Part shown: one piece after another, positions 24,575 through 32,215 of the stretch
Position numbering within the stretch: the first letter of the stretch is position 1
How the letters are laid out: every line of letters starts with the position of its first letter
NCBI GenBank assembly: GCA_016234745.1
Contig: JACRAR010000062.1
Coordinates: forward strand, 62,001 to 126,000
Direction of reading: 5' to 3'
DNA length: 64,000 nt
Origin: Betaproteobacteria bacterium
GTDB taxonomy: Bacteria > Pseudomonadota > Gammaproteobacteria > Burkholderiales > Rhodocyclaceae
Made by a program: the position numbers and the translations under genes
The notes under the pieces: model-generated
The model's database searches: none
Seen by the model: the letters and a program-made list of their open reading frames with translations, nothing else
What the model was told of the DNA's origin: nothing

Positions 24575-26716
24575 ATGGAAAGATCATTCAATACCGAAGT
24601 AGGAAAGCTTCGTCTCGGCAAAGGGCAAACTTTTGTCGGCGAAGGCATTCTTGCTGTCACGAAGGCGCTGCTGCAGTCCGGAGTCAGCTATGTCGGAGGC
24701 TATCAGGGTGCGCCTGTTTCGCATCTCATGGATGTCTTGAACGATGCGCGCGACGTGCTGGATGAACTGGGCGTGCATTTCGAAGCCTGCGGCAACGAAG
24801 CCGGTGCCGCGGCGATGCTGGGCGCCTCTGTGAATTATCCGCTGCGTGGCGCCGTGACGTGGAAGTCGGTGGTCGGCACCAATGTCGCTTCGGACGCCTT
24901 ATCCAACCTGTCCTCATCCGGTGTCAAAGGCGGTGCGCTGATCATCATCGGTGAAGACTATGGCGAGGGAGCTTCGATCATCCAGGAACGCAGCCATTCC
25001 TTCGCCATGAAGTCGCAGATGTGGCTGCTCGATCCGCGCCCCAATCTGCCCAGTATTGTGAACATGGTGGGGAAGGGCTTCGAATTGTCCGAAGCGACCA
25101 ATACCCCGGTGATGCTGGAATTGCGCATCCGGGCATGTCATGTGCATGGCAGCTTCGAATGCGAAGATAACCGCAAGCCGGAATTCTCCAAACTGAATCC
25201 GATCACCAAACCTGAATTCAATTTCGACCGGATTCCCTTGCCGACTGCCAACTACACGCAAGAGAGACTGAAGGTCGACATCCGCATGCCGGCGGCCCTG
25301 AAATTTATTCGCGAACAGGGACTCAACGAAGTCTTTCCTGGGACTTACGAGGATATCGGCATCATCCTGCAAGGCGGCATGTACAACACCCTGATTCGGG
25401 CGATGCAGCAGTTTGGACTGGCGGATGCATTCGGTGCCGGCAAGATTCCGTTGTATGTGCTGAACGTGACCTATCCGTTGTTGCCAGAGGAGGTGACGGC
25501 ATTTTGTTCCGGCAAGCGTGCCGTGATGATCGTCGAGGAAGGTCAGCCGGCGCATCTGGAGGAGGCCATCAATTCGATCTTGCGACGCGCGGGTATCAAT
25601 GATCCGCAAGTTCTGGGCAAAGACATCCTTCCCATGGCCGGAGAATATACCGGTGAGGTACTGCTGGGCGGATTGGGGCGCTTCTTGAAGTTAACGGCCC
25701 CCAGCGGTGTCGATCAGTCTGAAGTTCATGAAGTGCTCGAGGAAGTTGCCCAGGTCAAGCAGCGCGCTGCGGAGCTGCTCGGCGAGCGGGTTCCCATGCG
25801 TCCGCCGGGATTCTGTATCGGCTGTCCCGAGCGGCCGGTTTTCTCCGCCATAAAAATGATCGACAGGGAACTCGGCGGCATCCATGTCAGTTCGGATATC
25901 GGCTGCCATACATTTTCCACGCTGCCGCCGTTCAATCTGGGCAACACCGTGCTTGGGTTCGGCCTGTCCCTTGCGGCTTCTGCGGGTATCGCGCCCAACA
26001 TGGGACAGCGCGTGATCACGGTGATGGGCGATGGCGGCTTCTGGCACAACGGCCTATCAACCGGGGTCACCAATGCCATATTCCGTAATGACGACAGCGT
26101 CCTGCTGATCATGGAAAACGGCTACACCTCGGCAACCGGAACCCAGAACATTCCGTCTTCGCCAGGATTGACCGAGAAGGAAGGAAGCGGCATCAGCATC
26201 GAGAACACTTTGCGCAGCTTGGGCCTGCAATGGGTCGAGCGGGTAGACAATTACTCAGTCAGCACGGTCAGCGAAGCCCTGCGCCGGGCCATGAAAACGC
26301 CGCAGAAAGGTCTCAAGGTCATCATCGCCGACGGTGAATGCATGCTTGAACGTCAGCGGCGCATACGGCCCATCAATGCAGCCCGTTTGGCGGCAGGGCA
26401 GAGCGTGGTTCGGACGCGCTTCGGTGTCGATGAGGATGTGTGCACTGGCGATCGTGCGTGTATCCGCTTGTCGGGCTGTCCGGCACTGACGCTGAAGGAC
26501 AATCCTGACCCCCTGCGCGTCGAGCCTGTCACGACCATCAGCAGCTCCTGTGTCGGTTGCGGACTTTGCGGCGAGGTGGCGCAGGCGGCGGCGCTATGCC
26601 CATCGTTTTACCGGACCGAGGTGATTCAGAATCCGGGTTGGGGCAAACGGTTCATGAGTGGCTTGCGACGACGCGTGATCGGTGCTCTGGTAGGTACCGC
26701 GAAGGAACTGTCATGA
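24575..26716 (+). CDS. iorA: Indolepyruvate:ferredoxin oxidoreductase-type alpha subunit
   Basis: 713 residues. The N-terminus is a PFOR-type pyrimidine-binding domain (GYQGAPVSHLMDVLNDA, ACGNEAGAAAMLGASVNYP). The thiamin-diphosphate domain has GFCIGCPERPVFSA, SSDIGCHTFSTLPPF and GDGG at 485-488 followed by ENGYTSATG. The tail carries a ferredoxin-like region with GCPALTLKDNPDPLRVEP, CVGCGLCGEV and a final C-P pair. This enzyme class converts 2-oxo acids (arylpyruvates) oxidatively to acyl-CoA, reducing ferredoxin. Reduced ferredoxin is the donor for ATP-dependent benzoyl-CoA reductase, so the location next to dch-had-oah may be functional; that is inference. Arylpyruvate catabolism to arylacetyl-CoA is the alternative. 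It overlaps iorB by 4 bp. Confidence 0.9.
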   Translation: MERSFNTEVGKLRLGKGQTFVGEGILAVTKALLQSGVSYVGGYQGAPVSHLMDVLNDARDVLDELGVHFEACGNEAGAAAMLGASVNYPLRGAVTWKSVVGTNVASDALSNLSSSGVKGGALIIIGEDYGEGASIIQERSHSFAMKSQMWLLDPRPNLPSIVNMVGKGFELSEATNTPVMLELRIRACHVHGSFECEDNRKPEFSKLNPITKPEFNFDRIPLPTANYTQERLKVDIRMPAALKFIREQGLNEVFPGTYEDIGIILQGGMYNTLIRAMQQFGLADAFGAGKIPLYVLNVTYPLLPEEVTAFCSGKRAVMIVEEGQPAHLEEAINSILRRAGINDPQVLGKDILPMAGEYTGEVLLGGLGRFLKLTAPSGVDQSEVHEVLEEVAQVKQRAAELLGERVPMRPPGFCIGCPERPVFSAIKMIDRELGGIHVSSDIGCHTFSTLPPFNLGNTVLGFGLSLAASAGIAPNMGQRVITVMGDGGFWHNGLSTGVTNAIFRNDDSVLLIMENGYTSATGTQNIPSSPGLTEKEGSGISIENTLRSLGLQWVERVDNYSVSTVSEALRRAMKTPQKGLKVIIADGECMLERQRRIRPINAARLAAGQSVVRTRFGVDEDVCTGDRACIRLSGCPALTLKDNPDPLRVEPVTTISSSCVGCGLCGEVAQAAALCPSFYRTEVIQNPGWGKRFMSGLRRRVIGALVGTAKELS

Positions 26717-28266
26717 GCGGAACAAAGAGTACAAACATGCCGCGGCCATTCACGATTCTGATCGCGGCATTGGGTGGCGAAGGCGGCGGTGTTCTCGCCG
26801 ACTGGCTGGTCGATGCGGCTACGCACTCGGATTTTCCGGTACAAAGTACATCGATTCCCGGGGTATCGCAGCGTACCGGGGCTACCACCTATTACGTCGA
26901 AATATTTCCGGTACGACAGGCCGAACTGGCGGGCAAGCACCCCGTCCTGGCGCTGGTGCCGACTCCCGGCGCGGTCGATATGGTGGCCGCCTCAGAACTG
27001 CTCGAGGCAGGGCGAGCCATGCAGAACGCTTTCGTCACGGCACAACGCACCACGCTGGTCGCTTCGACCCATCGCATCTTTGCGACGTCGGAAAAGATGA
27101 TCCCGACCGATGGGCGTTACGGATCGGAAAAAATTCTGGGTGCCTCAACCAAGATCGCCCAGCGGGCGATCCTGTTCGACATGTTGAGCCAGGCGCAGAA
27201 AGCCGGTACCGTGATCAATTCCGTGTTGTTTGGCGCCATGGCGGGTTCCGGCGTGCTGCCCTTGTCCCGTACGGTTTGCGAGGCAGCAATTCGCGGTGCG
27301 GGAAAAGGTGCCGAAGCCAGCCTGCGCGGTTTTGCTCTGGGGTATGAGCATGCTGCAAGTGCACAGGCCCTGGTTCCGAAAGCGCCGGAGAAACTGCCCC
27401 CTCCACCGGCGAAGGAAAATCTGCGTGTGCGCAGTGAATTTCCGGGAGCTTTGCATGAATTGCTCAACCAGGCGGTGGCCCGCCTGATTGATTATCTGGA
27501 TGTCGCTTATGCGGATCTTTATCTGGATCGCATGCGCAGCGTGGTCGCGGTCGACAACGAGACTGACGGCGCAGGCCAAGGCTACCCGCTGACGCGAGAA
27601 ACAGCCAGGCTATTGGTGCTGTGGATGACTTATGAAGACATTATTCGCGTCGCCGAACTCAAGACGCGCCCCGAACGTTTTGCCAGGCTGCGCAAGGAAG
27701 CCGGTGCCCAGCCTGGCGAGCCGGTCGTGATCGTCGATTTCCTCAAGCCAGGCCCCGAAGAATTCGCCGATATCCTGTCGCCGGGATTGTCCGACTTGAT
27801 CAAAACCTGGGAGTTGAAGCGTCGCAACCTAGGGCGAACACTGAGCTTCCCCTTGCGTTTGCAAACCAGTTCCCTAACAGGATTTCTTGCCTTGCGATTC
27901 CTGGCTCGATTAAAGCCATTGCGTCGGCGCTCGGCGCGTTTTGCTTTGGAGCAGGCGACCATCGAGCGTTGGCTGGCGGCAATCAAGCGCTATGGAATGG
28001 CGACACGGGACCGCGAGTTGGTCCAGGAAATCATCCAGTGCGCCGCATTGCTTCGTGGCTATGGCGGTACGCAACGGCGCGGTAGAAGGGCATTCGAGCA
28101 TATCTTTGACAGTCTGCTTGAAAATAAAACTGCCGAAGCTCAGAAAATTGTCGAACTGAAGCAAGCGCTGCACGCAGCGCGCAACGCTGCATTGGCCAAT
28201 CCTGATGTGCCGCCAGTGCCTCCTGCCGCTACAGGAAAACCGGTGGTCTGGCTCAAGGCAGGCTGA
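26713..28266 (+). CDS. iorB: Indolepyruvate:ferredoxin oxidoreductase-type beta subunit with long C-terminal extension
   Basis: 517 residues from the ATG at 26713, which overlaps the iorA stop. The first 200 residues are the gamma-type domain of 2-oxoacid oxidoreductases (FTILIAALGGEGGGVLADWLVDAA, SIPGVSQRTGATTYYVEIFP, VNSVLFGAM-like block INSVLFGAMAGSGVLPL). The remaining 300 residues, including LIDYLDVAYADLYLDRM and MTYEDIIRVAELKTRPERF, match the extra domain (DUF6537 type) found in longer IOR enzymes of proteobacteria. Classical archaeal IorB is only about 200 residues. The extension is normal for this bacterial subgroup. Same operon as iorA. Confidence 0.87.
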   Translation: MSGTKSTNMPRPFTILIAALGGEGGGVLADWLVDAATHSDFPVQSTSIPGVSQRTGATTYYVEIFPVRQAELAGKHPVLALVPTPGAVDMVAASELLEAGRAMQNAFVTAQRTTLVASTHRIFATSEKMIPTDGRYGSEKILGASTKIAQRAILFDMLSQAQKAGTVINSVLFGAMAGSGVLPLSRTVCEAAIRGAGKGAEASLRGFALGYEHAASAQALVPKAPEKLPPPPAKENLRVRSEFPGALHELLNQAVARLIDYLDVAYADLYLDRMRSVVAVDNETDGAGQGYPLTRETARLLVLWMTYEDIIRVAELKTRPERFARLRKEAGAQPGEPVVIVDFLKPGPEEFADILSPGLSDLIKTWELKRRNLGRTLSFPLRLQTSSLTGFLALRFLARLKPLRRRSARFALEQATIERWLAAIKRYGMATRDRELVQEIIQCAALLRGYGGTQRRGRRAFEHIFDSLLENKTAEAQKIVELKQALHAARNAALANPDVPPVPPAATGKPVVWLKAG

Positions 28267-28293
28267 GGCGAATTCAATTTGGCGGGAACTGTT

Positions 28294-28315
28294 GGAGGAG
28301 GGAGCTCCCTCCTCC
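28294..28315. terminator. Perfect 22-bp palindrome between convergent iorB and dodecin genes
   Basis: GGAGGAGGGAG (28294-28304) is followed directly by its exact reverse complement (28305-28315) with no spacer. On the plus strand a T-rich GTTTTTG stretch follows about 10 bp later, inside the dodecin coding region. It is well placed to end transcription from both sides. Confidence 0.5.
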
Positions 28316-28320
28316 TCATG

Positions 28321-28545
28321 TCAGTTTTTGTATTTGAACGACAGGCTGACGCGGGCGCGATAGGCGACGACTTTGCCATCGACCACTTTCATGTCGAGTT
28401 TGATGATCTCGGCCACACGCAGATCGCGGAGGGTCTTGCTTGCGGTTTCGACCGCCTTCTTTGCCGCATCCTCCCACGAGAGTTTGCTGGTGCCAACGAT
28501 TTCCACGATTTTGTAGATGCCGTCTTCCTCGGACTTCTTAGCCAT
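28321..28545 (-). CDS. Dodecin family flavin-binding protein
   Basis: 74 residues, the standard length. The sequence (YKIVEIVGTSKLSWEDAAKKAV, AEIIKLDMKVVDGKV, YRARVSLSFKY) shows the single alpha helix packed on a three-stranded sheet with the usual Trp in SWEDA, which in dodecins stacks on the bound flavin. Dodecins form cytoplasmic 12-mers that store FMN/FAD or, in some bacteria, CoA. It has a clean AAAGGAG ribosome site, and is divergent from the dch operon across a 509-bp gap. Confidence 0.93.
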   Translation of the reverse strand: MAKKSEEDGIYKIVEIVGTSKLSWEDAAKKAVETASKTLRDLRVAEIIKLDMKVVDGKVVAYRARVSLSFKYKN

Positions 28546-28716
28546 TTTTTTCTCCTTTTGTTGTTTCTGGTTGCACGTCCATGGGTTCGGACGCCATTCG
28601 ATGATACCCCTTGCTGGAGAATGCCGACCAAATCAAGCTGCGCAATTTCATTTCAACTTCTTTACTTTCTGATTTTGAAGCGGTGGCCAAGGTGTTTATC
28701 GCAATAGGCCAAGAGC

Positions 28717-28730
28717 TTGATCCATATCAA
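28717..28730 (+). promoter_or_regulatory. Perfect FNR/AcpR-type box upstream of dch-had-oah
   Basis: TTGATCCATATCAA fits the FNR consensus TTGAT-N4-ATCAA exactly. Its centre lies 41-42 bp upstream of the start point expected from the -10-like TAAAAT at 28753-28758, the class II activator position. In Azoarcus the FNR homologue AcpR activates the anaerobic benzoate operon from such a position. Oxygen-controlled expression of the downstream genes is a well-supported inference. Confidence 0.75.
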
Positions 28731-28752
28731 GCAAAGTCTGAAAAATGACCCA

Positions 28753-28765
28753 TAAAATCACCGAA
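28753..28765 (+). promoter_or_regulatory. -10 element and predicted start point of the dch-had-oah operon
   Basis: TAAAAT (28753-28758) lies at the spacing expected for an FNR-activated promoter relative to the box at 28717-28730, giving a start near 28765. There is no clear -35, as usual for class II activation. The leader would be about 290 nt, which is long; no ORF or riboswitch was recognised in it. Confidence 0.5.
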
Positions 28766-28767
28766 CA

Positions 28768-28847
28768 TGCAGTATTTAGCATTGCATGCCGTGAAAAAGC
28801 AGAATAATGCATAATCCACTGCCGATGACGAACGTTTCTAGCGTGCA
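28768..28847. promoter_or_regulatory. Direct TGCA repeats at the predicted start point (possible BzdR-type operator)
   Basis: TGCA occurs at 28768-28771, 28783-28786, 28808-28811 and 28844-28847, that is from about +3 to +80 of the predicted transcript. TGCA direct repeats around the start point are the recorded feature of the BzdR operator. The gene for a BzdR/BoxR-type protein is at 10927-11826. The rest of the 28546-29054 gap shows no gene I can support. Confidence 0.4.
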
Positions 28848-29054
28848 ATCCTATCGACTGTTGCTCTCGACCATTGACCATGAAATTGCCGAGGTTAAGT
28901 GGCCCAGCGTAAAATTTTGCTCCAACTGTTCCAACATTACGCCATCGTAGATCTGCATGTCTTGCTCGGCAAAGCGCCCAAATTGCCAAGTATTTTGTCG
29001 TGGAAGATATTACTGGGCACTGGATTGAATCTTTTATTGGGGAGGTAAAACAGC

Positions 29055-29828
29055 GTGTCAGAATTCAAGTTTCTCGAATACACCCTGAGTGAGGGATTGG
29101 TCACCATCGCCATCAACCGTCCTCCCTACAATGTGCTCGACATTGCCCTGATGGCAGAACTCAACCAGGCACTCGACATTGCAGCAAAGGAGGACGCGGC
29201 CAAGGTAGTCATGATCACCGGCAAAGGGGAAAAAGTGTTTTCCGCCGGCGTCGATGTGCTGGACCATACCCCTGACAAGGTGGATCAGATGATCGAGGTT
29301 TTTCACGGCATCCTCAAGCGGCTGATGGTTTTCCCGTTGCCGACGATTGCCGCTTTGAATGGCTCGGCCATGGGCGGCGGTTGCGAACTGGCGATTGCCT
29401 GCGACATGGTGGTGGCTACCGAAGAGACAAAGTTGGGGCAACCGGAAATCAAGCTAGGCGTATTCCCGCCGATTGCGGCAATCCTGATGCCGAAAACTCT
29501 GCCTCTTCCCAAGGTGATGGAGTTGCTGCTCGGCGGTGGCCTGATCAGCGCGCAGGAGGCACTCGGGCTGGGCATGCTCAACAAGGTTTTCCCCCGCGCA
29601 ACCTTTGCCCAGGATACACGGGCTTTTCTCGAACAATTCCTTTCGTTGTCGCGCGTTGCCCTGATCTACACCAAGCGGGCGATTCGCGCAGCTTCAGACA
29701 AGCCTTTCTTTGAAGCTTTGTTCACGGTCGAGCAGATTTACCTGAAGGAACTCATGTCCACTGCCGATGCGGTAGAGGGGCTCAACGCCTTCATGGAGAA
29801 GCGCAAACCGGTTTGGACCAACAAATAA
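29055..29828 (+). CDS. dch: Cyclohexa-1,5-diene-1-carbonyl-CoA hydratase
   Basis: 257 residues, GTG start behind GGGGAGG. A crotonase-fold enzyme with oxyanion-hole loops SAGVDV (63-68) and GSAMGGGCELA (103-113), and the N-terminal VTIAINRPPYNVLDIALM. The sequence pattern matches Dch/BzdW, which adds water to the dienoyl-CoA product of benzoyl-CoA reductase, giving 6-hydroxycyclohex-1-ene-1-carbonyl-CoA. The assignment is secured by had and oah immediately downstream. First gene of the FNR-box operon. Confidence 0.92.
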   Translation: MSEFKFLEYTLSEGLVTIAINRPPYNVLDIALMAELNQALDIAAKEDAAKVVMITGKGEKVFSAGVDVLDHTPDKVDQMIEVFHGILKRLMVFPLPTIAALNGSAMGGGCELAIACDMVVATEETKLGQPEIKLGVFPPIAAILMPKTLPLPKVMELLLGGGLISAQEALGLGMLNKVFPRATFAQDTRAFLEQFLSLSRVALIYTKRAIRAASDKPFFEALFTVEQIYLKELMSTADAVEGLNAFMEKRKPVWTNK

Positions 29829-29850
29829 GCAACAATTCCAGGAGTAAAAC

Positions 29851-30918
29851 ATGATTCCCAAGACCATCCAGACCTGGCAGATGACCGAGCCGGGAAAATT
29901 GCTGCGCACCGAGATTGCTACCCCGGAACTTCAACCCGGCGAAGTTCTGGTGGAGGTGCATGGCTGCGGCGTTTGTCACACCGACCTGTCGTATTTCTAC
30001 ATGGGCGTACCGACCGTGCAAAAGCCGCCGTTGTCACTCGGCCATGAAATTTCCGGCGTTGTGGTCGGCGGAGATCCCACCCTGGTCGGCAAGGAAGTTA
30101 TCATTCCCGCAGTGCTGCCCTGCAATGCATGCGAGATCTGCAAGTCCGGACGGGGCAACCGCTGCCTGAGCCAGAAGATGCCGGGCAATTCCATGGGCAT
30201 CTATGGCGGCTATTCCAGCCATATTCCGGTGCCGGGCAAGGATCTTTGCATCGTGAACCAGCGTGGCAAGATTCCGCTCGAGAATCTGTCCGTGATTGCG
30301 GATGCTGTGACCACGCCGTATCAGGCCGCCAAGCGCGCCAAGCTTGAGAAGGGCGATTGCGTCATCGTTGTCGGCGCGGCCGGAGGCGTGGGCAGTTTCA
30401 TGGTCCAGGTCGCCAAGGGCATGGGCGCCAAGGCCGTCATCGGTATCGACATCAATGAAGAGAAGCTCAACTTCATGAAAGGATATGGCGCGGATTTCGT
30501 CATCAATCCCAAAGGCAAAAACGCGAAGGAAGTAAAGGAAGTCTTCAAGAGCTTCTGCAAGGAACGTGGATTGCCCGCCAACTACGGCTGGAAGATATTC
30601 GAGGTGACAGGCACCAAGCCGGGGCAGGAACTGGCGCTGTCCCTGCTGTCATTCACCGGCACTCTGGTCATCGTCGGCTACGGTACCGACGAAACCTCCT
30701 ACATGCTCTCGAAGTTGATGGCCTTCGATGCCGAACTGATCGGCACCTGGGGCTGCCTGCCGGAGTATTACCCGCCGGTGCTGGAAATGTGCCTGGATGG
30801 AAGAATCGCGCTGGAACCTTTCGTGGAGAAACGCCCGATGAGCCAGATCGCGCAGGTTTTTGATGAAGCGCATCACGGCAAACTCAACAAGAGAATCATA
30901 TTGACCCCGGATTTTTGA
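29851..30918 (+). CDS. had: 6-hydroxycyclohex-1-ene-1-carbonyl-CoA dehydrogenase
   Basis: 355 residues, zinc-dependent medium-chain dehydrogenase. The catalytic zinc site is in GCGVCHTDLS (Cys42, His43) and GHE (64-66); the structural zinc Cys are at 91, 94, 97 and 105 (CNACEICKSGRGNRC). The NAD-binding motif is GAAGGVG at about 170. It oxidises the Dch product to 6-oxocyclohex-1-ene-1-carbonyl-CoA with NAD+. It is in the order dch-had-oah with gaps of 22 and 31 bp, so one transcript. Confidence 0.95.
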   Translation: MIPKTIQTWQMTEPGKLLRTEIATPELQPGEVLVEVHGCGVCHTDLSYFYMGVPTVQKPPLSLGHEISGVVVGGDPTLVGKEVIIPAVLPCNACEICKSGRGNRCLSQKMPGNSMGIYGGYSSHIPVPGKDLCIVNQRGKIPLENLSVIADAVTTPYQAAKRAKLEKGDCVIVVGAAGGVGSFMVQVAKGMGAKAVIGIDINEEKLNFMKGYGADFVINPKGKNAKEVKEVFKSFCKERGLPANYGWKIFEVTGTKPGQELALSLLSFTGTLVIVGYGTDETSYMLSKLMAFDAELIGTWGCLPEYYPPVLEMCLDGRIALEPFVEKRPMSQIAQVFDEAHHGKLNKRIILTPDF

Positions 30919-30949
30919 ATTGCATTAAATAAACCTCAAGGAGAGCAAC

Positions 30950-32080
30950 ATGGCATTGGAGTGGTTACGCAGGGAAAATGGACTCAAGGATCACCGCTTG
31001 TTCGACGACAGCCATTTTGGCAAGGATGCGCCAACTGTCATCTACGAAGAACGGCCGGTGCTCGACGACAAGGGGCAGCCTGTGGCAGGTATTTATTCCG
31101 CCTGGATCTGGCTGAACAACCCTGCCCAGTACAATTCATACACCACCGAAATGGTGAAAGGCGTTATTGCCGGTTTTCAGCGTGCTTCGAGCGACCGCAA
31201 GATCGTCGCCGTGGTATTTACGGCAGTTGGTGACAAGGCCTTCTGCACCGGCGGCAACACATCGGAGTATTCCTCCTATTACTCCAAGCGTCCCAACGAA
31301 TATGGCGAGTACATGGACCTGTTCAACGCCATGGTCGATGCCATTCTGAATTGCAAGAAGCCGGTCATCTGCCGCGTCAATGGCATGCGCGTGGCTGGCG
31401 GCCAGGAAATCGGCATGGCCACGGACATCACGGTTTCGTCCGACCTCGCGATCTACGGTCAGGCCGGCCCGAAACACGGCTCCGCGCCGGATGGCGGCTC
31501 GACCGATTTCCTGCCCTGGTTCCTCTCGATGGAGGACGCCATGTACAACTGCGTTTCCTGCGAAACCTGGAGCAGCTACAAGATGAAGTCCAAAGGCTTG
31601 ATCACCAAGGCCGTGCCGGTGCTGAAGAAGGACGGCAAGTGGGTCCGGAATCCGATGGTGCGCACCGACACCTTTGTGGACGATGGCGAGATTGTCTATG
31701 GCGAGCCGGTGTCCAAAGAGGAAGCCGCCAAAGCCAAGGAACTCATTGCACAATGCACCATCGATTTCGAACAACTGGACAAGGAAGTCAACGCGCTCGT
31801 CTGGAAATTCACCAATCTGTTCCCGGGTTGCCTGATCAAATCCATCGACGGCATTCGCGCCAAGAAGAAATTCTTCTGGGATCAAATGAAACTCGCCAAT
31901 CGGCATTGGCTGGCGGCCAACATGAACCATGAGGCCTGGTTGGGATTCAACGCATTCGACGCGAAGAAAGCTACCGGCAAGGATGTCATCGACTTCGTCA
32001 AATATCGCCAATTGGTCGCAAAAGGAAGCTTGTTCGACGATAATTTCGCCGAGCAGGTATTGGCCAAGCCGAAGACCTGA
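30950..32080 (+). CDS. oah: 6-oxocyclohex-1-ene-1-carbonyl-CoA hydrolase
   Basis: 376 residues, the length of Oah/BzdY, which is longer than other crotonases. Conserved blocks are AVVFTAVGDKAFCTGGNTSEYSSYYSKRPNEYGEYMDLF, NGMRVAGGQEIGMATDITVSSDLAIYGQAGPKHGSAPDGGSTDFLPW; only short parts of these need be compared (TGGNTSEY, AGGQEIGMA, GPKHGSAPDGG). The enzyme adds water and opens the ring, giving 3-hydroxypimelyl-CoA. It is the marker gene of anaerobic aromatic degradation through benzoyl-CoA. A strong terminator follows 34 bp after the stop. Confidence 0.97.
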   Translation: MALEWLRRENGLKDHRLFDDSHFGKDAPTVIYEERPVLDDKGQPVAGIYSAWIWLNNPAQYNSYTTEMVKGVIAGFQRASSDRKIVAVVFTAVGDKAFCTGGNTSEYSSYYSKRPNEYGEYMDLFNAMVDAILNCKKPVICRVNGMRVAGGQEIGMATDITVSSDLAIYGQAGPKHGSAPDGGSTDFLPWFLSMEDAMYNCVSCETWSSYKMKSKGLITKAVPVLKKDGKWVRNPMVRTDTFVDDGEIVYGEPVSKEEAAKAKELIAQCTIDFEQLDKEVNALVWKFTNLFPGCLIKSIDGIRAKKKFFWDQMKLANRHWLAANMNHEAWLGFNAFDAKKATGKDVIDFVKYRQLVAKGSLFDDNFAEQVLAKPKT

Positions 32081-32113
32081 GGTCACCAGACACCATAGGC
32101 CGAAGCAAGTGAA

Positions 32114-32150
32114 CCTGCCGCCCGCTACAATCGCGGGCGGCAGGTTTTTA
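32114..32150 (+). terminator. Strong rho-independent terminator after oah
   Basis: CCTGCCGCCCGC (32114-32125) pairs perfectly with GCGGGCGGCAGG (32133-32144) over a 7-nt loop and is followed by TTTTTA. It closes the dch-had-oah transcript, so the next gene at 32216 needs its own promoter or read-through. Confidence 0.92.
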
Positions 32151-32215
32151 CAATAATTACGCGGGAATATTAGAATCCAGGGGTAGCATCACCAATATAA
32201 GGAGGAGCCATAGAA

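Noticed and set aside
28696-28989. A 97-codon minus-strand frame in the gap before dch
   Set aside because: No ribosome site, no recognisable family, and it runs across the FNR box, the -10 and the TGCA repeats; most likely chance.
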